DNA from: Fructobacillus apis
GTDB lineage: Bacteria > Bacillota > Bacilli > Lactobacillales > Lactobacillaceae
Length of the DNA stretch: 64,000 nucleotides
Direction of reading: 5' to 3'
Assembly: GCF_023893635.1 (NCBI RefSeq)
Contig: NZ_JAMWYK010000004.1
Location: 1 to 64,000 of the forward strand
In this document: positions 60,428 to 64,000 of the stretch, piece after piece
Layout: each line of letters opens with the position of its first letter
Position numbering within the stretch: position 1 is the first letter of the stretch
Made by a program: the position numbers and the translations under genes
Notes under the pieces: model-generated
What the model saw: the letters and a program-made list of their open reading frames with translations, nothing else
Databases searched by the model: none
What the model was told of the DNA's origin: nothing

Positions 60428-61768
60428 ATGGAAAAACAAAAGCTATCCACTAAGCAATTATTCTTGGTGGCCTCATTGATCTTCGGCATGTTCTTCGGAG
60501 CCGGAAATTTGATTTTCCCGGTCCAATTAGGGCAGATGTCCGGTAGCAACTGGCTGCCAGCCGTCGCGGGCTTCCTGTTGACGGGTGCCGTCCTGCCATT
60601 CCTCGCCATGCTCGCCGTTGCGCTGACGCGATCCAACTCGGTTTATGACATCGCAAAGCCCGTCGCACCATGGTTCGGAACAGTGGTTCTCGTAGCCATC
60701 CACTTCACCATCGGTCCAACAATCGGTACACCACGTACGGCCGCCACGGCCTACGAGATGGGAGTGGCGCCATTGGTGCCGGCCCAGTACCAGCAGTTGG
60801 CCATGTTCTTGTTCTCAGCCGTCTTCTTTGGCTTGGCTTACTTCCTGACTGTTAAGGAATCCAACTTGATGAAGTGGGTTGGTAAGTACCTGAACCCACT
60901 TTTCTTAGGACTCTTGGCTTTGATTTTAGTTGCGGGCCTCGTCCTGCCAATGGGTGACTTGCACCAGCACGCAGCCGCCGCCTACCAAACACATGCTTCC
61001 TTCCAAGGAGTCTTAGATGGTTATGACACAATGGATGGAATGGCCTTGCTCGCGTTGGCCGTTTCAGTGGTTTACGCCGTACGTGCACTTGGATTCTCGG
61101 ACAAGAACGTACCAGCCGTTTTGGCCAAGTCTGGACTTGTGGCCATCTTGGTCGAATCCGCAATCTACGTGGCCGTGGTTCTCCTCGGCGTATCATCCCT
61201 TGGAACGATGTCTGCTGCGCCAAACGGTGGGGCAGCCTTCTCGCAGATCATCACGCACTACGCCGGAAACGTCGGTATCCTGGCCACCGGTGTTGTCGTG
61301 ACGCTGGCCGTTTTCACGACCGCCATGGGGCTTTTCGTTTCCTTCGCTCAAGACTTGCACCGCGTTTTCCCTAAGGTTTCTTACTTGTTCTGGCTCCGTG
61401 TCATCGCCGTCGGTGCCTTTGTGTCAGCCAACGCCGGCTTAACAAACATCATCACCTGGTCGGTACCAGTCCTCTTGCTCCTGTATCCATATGTTTTGGT
61501 GTTGACTTTCCTCGGTGTCTTGAACAAGTGGGTGAAGCAGGACGCCGTTTTGTACCGCTTCGTGGTCGCAGCCGTAACGGTGCCAGCGTTCTTGGACGCC
61601 TTGGCTGGATCTCCGTTGAAGGAACTGAGTTTCGTTGCAACGCCCGTTGCTTACTACCACGAGGTGGTGCCGTTGGCCGCTCACGGATTTGGTTGGATAT
61701 TGCCCGCCGTGCTGGGTGTTGTCGCAGCATTTGCCTACAAGTTTGTTCAACGTTTGACTGCTAAGTAA
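60428..61768 (+). CDS. brnQ: Branched-chain amino-acid:cation symporter, copy 2
   Basis: A 446-residue LIVCS-family carrier, colinear with copy 1 and very similar through the whole length (for example SLIFGMFFGAGNLIFPVQLGQMSGSNWLPAVAGFLLTGAVLPFLAMLAVALTRS). Differences cluster in the loops and at the C-terminus. The Ile-rich leader suggests expression when isoleucine is short, so the two copies may differ in preferred substrate. Shine-Dalgarno sequence AAAGGAG. Confidence 0.96.
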   Translation: MEKQKLSTKQLFLVASLIFGMFFGAGNLIFPVQLGQMSGSNWLPAVAGFLLTGAVLPFLAMLAVALTRSNSVYDIAKPVAPWFGTVVLVAIHFTIGPTIGTPRTAATAYEMGVAPLVPAQYQQLAMFLFSAVFFGLAYFLTVKESNLMKWVGKYLNPLFLGLLALILVAGLVLPMGDLHQHAAAAYQTHASFQGVLDGYDTMDGMALLALAVSVVYAVRALGFSDKNVPAVLAKSGLVAILVESAIYVAVVLLGVSSLGTMSAAPNGGAAFSQIITHYAGNVGILATGVVVTLAVFTTAMGLFVSFAQDLHRVFPKVSYLFWLRVIAVGAFVSANAGLTNIITWSVPVLLLLYPYVLVLTFLGVLNKWVKQDAVLYRFVVAAVTVPAFLDALAGSPLKELSFVATPVAYYHEVVPLAAHGFGWILPAVLGVVAAFAYKFVQRLTAK

Positions 61769-61786
61769 AAAGACATTTTGACTGTC

Positions 61787-61818
61787 AAAGTCGGACCCGT
61801 ACCGGGCCGGCTTTTTTA
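61787..61818 (+). terminator. Terminator after brnQ copy 2
   Basis: AAAGTCGGACCCG, short loop, CGGGCCGGCTTTTTT; a shorter relative of the 42-bp terminator repeat. Confidence 0.88.
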
Positions 61819-61951
61819 TTTTGGAATGAATCGAAAATCGTTTTTGAAAAGCCTTGCCCAAAAGGGCAAGAAAAGGCTGCCCGTCAGCCTGACAAACGTT
61901 CCTTTAAACTCGCTATAGTAGTATTTGTAATTCATTACAAAGGAGAAAAAC

Positions 61952-64000
61952 ATGGGTAAATTACTTGGTCGTTTGGCTGGTTGGATCTTTAACCACGCTA
62001 AAGCGACGATTACTATTGTCGTGGCGATGACCGCCATCATTATCGGACTAGCGCTACATCAGGGATCAAATTTTGCGGGGGCTTCGTTGAGCCTGTCAAA
62101 TTCTCAGTCGCAAAAAGCGCTCTCGGTGATGGGAAAAGAGTTCTCGCAAACAGATTCTTCAAAGGGAACCATCAAAGTAGTCTTTCACAGTGAAAACGGG
62201 GAAGAGTTAACTTCCGCGCAGAACCAAGAAAAGATCCATGAGCTTTTGCAAAACCTTCAAGGGCAAAAGCACGTGGCTTCCGTGATGGGGCCAGACATCT
62301 TGCGTAATTATAGTGCCGACATGAAGACGGCCTACGCAAACGTGACCTATGATCAGAAGAGCGAAGATGTTTCCGAAACGGAAATTAACCGTGTAAAGAA
62401 GCAGTTGAGCATTACTCGTGATGCTAAGATTCAAACGGAACTTTCTGGAAACGTGACGTTCTCAGAAGTTCAGCAAAGCGAATCGACTGAAGTTGTCGGA
62501 ATCGTCGTTGCTTTCTTTGTTTTGGCAATCACGTTCGCATCTTTGTTGGTTGCTGGTCTTCCGATTTTGTCAGCCCTCATTGGCTTGGCCGTTTCAATGA
62601 TGATTGTCATGCTTTTGACAAACGTCATGGACATTCCCCAAACTTCATCCGCATTGGTTGGAATGATGGGACTGGCGGTTGGAATTGACTACGCACTCTT
62701 TATTATTTCACGTTACCGTCAAGAAATCGGTTCCGGTAAGGAACGTCAAGCAGCAATGCAAAAATCCTTGTCGACCGCTGGTGTTTCAGTGGTCTTTGCC
62801 GGAGCGACCGTGATGGTAGCCATGGCAGCGATGGTTGTCTTGAAGATTGATTTCTTGGCATCAATGGGAATCGCAGCGGCCATCGGTGTTTTCTTCGCCG
62901 TATTGATGTCACTGACTTTGGTGCCTGCTATTCTTTCCTTATTGGGTAAGAAGGTGACGGGCCAAAAGAAAAACCGTTTCTTAAAGCGTTTTGCTAAGTT
63001 CCAAAAACCAGGAGGATTTGGTCGTTTAATCGTCAAGCACCGGATCAAGGCCATGTTCTTAGCCGTTGCGGCATTGATGCTGATTGCCTTGCCAGTTGCT
63101 CACATCAACCTCGGACTTCCGAATGATGGTGAAAAATCACCAGAACAAACAGAACGTCGTGCCTACGATATGATGAAGGATGGATACGGCGACGGTGTTA
63201 ACGCTACGTTGATTGTCCTTGCTAAAACGGACGACATGACGAAGGCAAACAAAGCCGGTGAAGAAATCAAGAAGGTGGATAACGTAAGCAACGTGACACC
63301 AGCAATGCCTGGAAAGTCAGGTAAGTACTTCATGTTGGCCGTGACGCCGAAGACGGATGCGAACGACCCGAAAACCAAGAAGTTGGTCACTCAGATTCGT
63401 GATTTGAACCAGAGTCAAACGCAAAGTGAATTGCTTGTTACTGGAATGACGGCCGTTAACGTTGATGTCAGTGATGCCATCGCGTCAGCTATTCCAAAGT
63501 TTGCCATTTTAATCATCGCCTTTGCTTTCGTTCTCTTGATGATGGCCTTCCGCTCACTCTTGATTCCGTTTATCGCCGTTGCCGGATTCGGTCTTTCCCT
63601 CTGTGCAACGTTGGGAGCCGTCGTCTGGATTGTTCAAGACGGCAATCTGTTGGACTTCTTCCAGATCCCTTCAAAGTCATCTTTGCTAGCCTTTATGCCG
63701 GTTTTGGTGATTGGAATCATGTTCGGACTTGCCATGGATTATGAAATCTTCTTAGTGAGCCGAATTCGCGAAGAGTATAATCGAACTAAGGACACGAGTC
63801 ACTCAGTGATTGTTGGTTTGAAGGAAAACGGGACGGTTGTCTTTGCGGCCATTGCCATCATGGCTTCCGTTTTCGCCGGGTTCATCTTCTCGCCAGAAGG
63901 AATCATTAAATCCATTGGATTATCCTTTACGTTTGGTGTTCTCTTTGATGCCCTAATCGTTCGGATGATCATTGTTCCCGCTGCCATTGCGCTCTTTGGA
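61952..64000 (+). CDS. MmpL/RND-family membrane protein, partial at the window end
   Basis: First 683 codons of a large exporter of the MMPL (RND) family; it continues past the window. An N-terminal helix is followed by an extracytoplasmic domain (about residues 40-165), a first six-helix bundle with the DYALFIISRYR motif near residue 250, a second extracytoplasmic domain (about 385-500), and a second bundle with FGLAMDYEIFLVSRIREEY near residue 592. The Asp-Tyr pairs in both bundles carry protons in this family. Substrate in Gram-positives is usually a lipid or drug; it is not readable here. Shine-Dalgarno sequence AAAGGAGA. Confidence 0.95.
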   Translation, partial: MGKLLGRLAGWIFNHAKATITIVVAMTAIIIGLALHQGSNFAGASLSLSNSQSQKALSVMGKEFSQTDSSKGTIKVVFHSENGEELTSAQNQEKIHELLQNLQGQKHVASVMGPDILRNYSADMKTAYANVTYDQKSEDVSETEINRVKKQLSITRDAKIQTELSGNVTFSEVQQSESTEVVGIVVAFFVLAITFASLLVAGLPILSALIGLAVSMMIVMLLTNVMDIPQTSSALVGMMGLAVGIDYALFIISRYRQEIGSGKERQAAMQKSLSTAGVSVVFAGATVMVAMAAMVVLKIDFLASMGIAAAIGVFFAVLMSLTLVPAILSLLGKKVTGQKKNRFLKRFAKFQKPGGFGRLIVKHRIKAMFLAVAALMLIALPVAHINLGLPNDGEKSPEQTERRAYDMMKDGYGDGVNATLIVLAKTDDMTKANKAGEEIKKVDNVSNVTPAMPGKSGKYFMLAVTPKTDANDPKTKKLVTQIRDLNQSQTQSELLVTGMTAVNVDVSDAIASAIPKFAILIIAFAFVLLMMAFRSLLIPFIAVAGFGLSLCATLGAVVWIVQDGNLLDFFQIPSKSSLLAFMPVLVIGIMFGLAMDYEIFLVSRIREEYNRTKDTSHSVIVGLKENGTVVFAAIAIMASVFAGFIFSPEGIIKSIGLSFTFGVLFDALIVRMIIVPAAIALFG

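Overview
The window reads as a chromosomal segment of a lactic acid bacterium of the Lactobacillaceae, most like the Leuconostoc/Weissella/Fructobacillus group. The evidence is the Lactobacillales gene order (hisS-aspS; xerD-ribT-scpA-scpB-rluB; LysM protein-cmk-rpsA-der-hup), strong use of TTG for leucine, thiamine and riboflavin uptake genes instead of synthesis genes, and a class 1A PyrD. The species was not identified.

Layout. Bases 1-2460 look like the worn edge of an integrated element: a frameshifted tyrosine integrase, a tRNA-end-like candidate att site, tandem terminators and a probable GNAT toxin-antitoxin pair. Bases 2460-6060 hold a PEBP protein, an amidohydrolase, a uracil-DNA glycosylase homologue and an anion permease. 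From 6060 to 24600 is the housekeeping block: T-box hisS-aspS, YitT, MFS, rpsU-yqeY-cvfB, the xerD-ribT-scpAB-rluB cluster, FMN-riboswitch ribU, cmk, rpsA, der and hup. Bases 24700-38700 carry a NADH oxidase, a T-box amino-acid ABC transporter, TPP-riboswitch ykoEDC, a LysR regulator with a divergent amino-acid permease, proC, a pair of PH-domain membrane proteins and an organophosphate antiporter. Bases 38700-41000 hold two paralogous acetyltransferases, a MarR regulator and a tautomerase. Bases 41060-50350 are the pyrimidine operon pyrB-pyrC-carA-carB-pyrD-pyrF-pyrE behind a PyrR attenuator. Bases 50360-53600 hold an oligo-1,6-glucosidase and a sugar MFS transporter.

The most notable region is 54780-61950. 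It contains a TPP-riboswitch thiT gene, a type I toxin-antitoxin locus (holin-like toxin plus 3'-overlapping antisense RNA), and three transcription units that each start with a short leader peptide followed by alternative hairpins and a terminator. These are a valine-rich leader before brnQ copy 1, a cysteine-rich leader before an M20 amidohydrolase and a MetQ-like binding protein, and an isoleucine-rich leader before brnQ copy 2. The two brnQ units share promoter and attenuator architecture but use different test codons, which suggests duplication followed by a switch in the amino acid sensed. The window ends inside an MmpL-family exporter.

Control by RNA is dense: two T-boxes, two TPP switches, one FMN switch, one PyrR attenuator, three ribosome-mediated attenuators, a type I antitoxin RNA and a diverged orphan copy of it, and a structured leader before yitT that I could not identify. 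The pattern fits an organism that imports amino acids, thiamine and riboflavin, and senses each supply at the transcript level.
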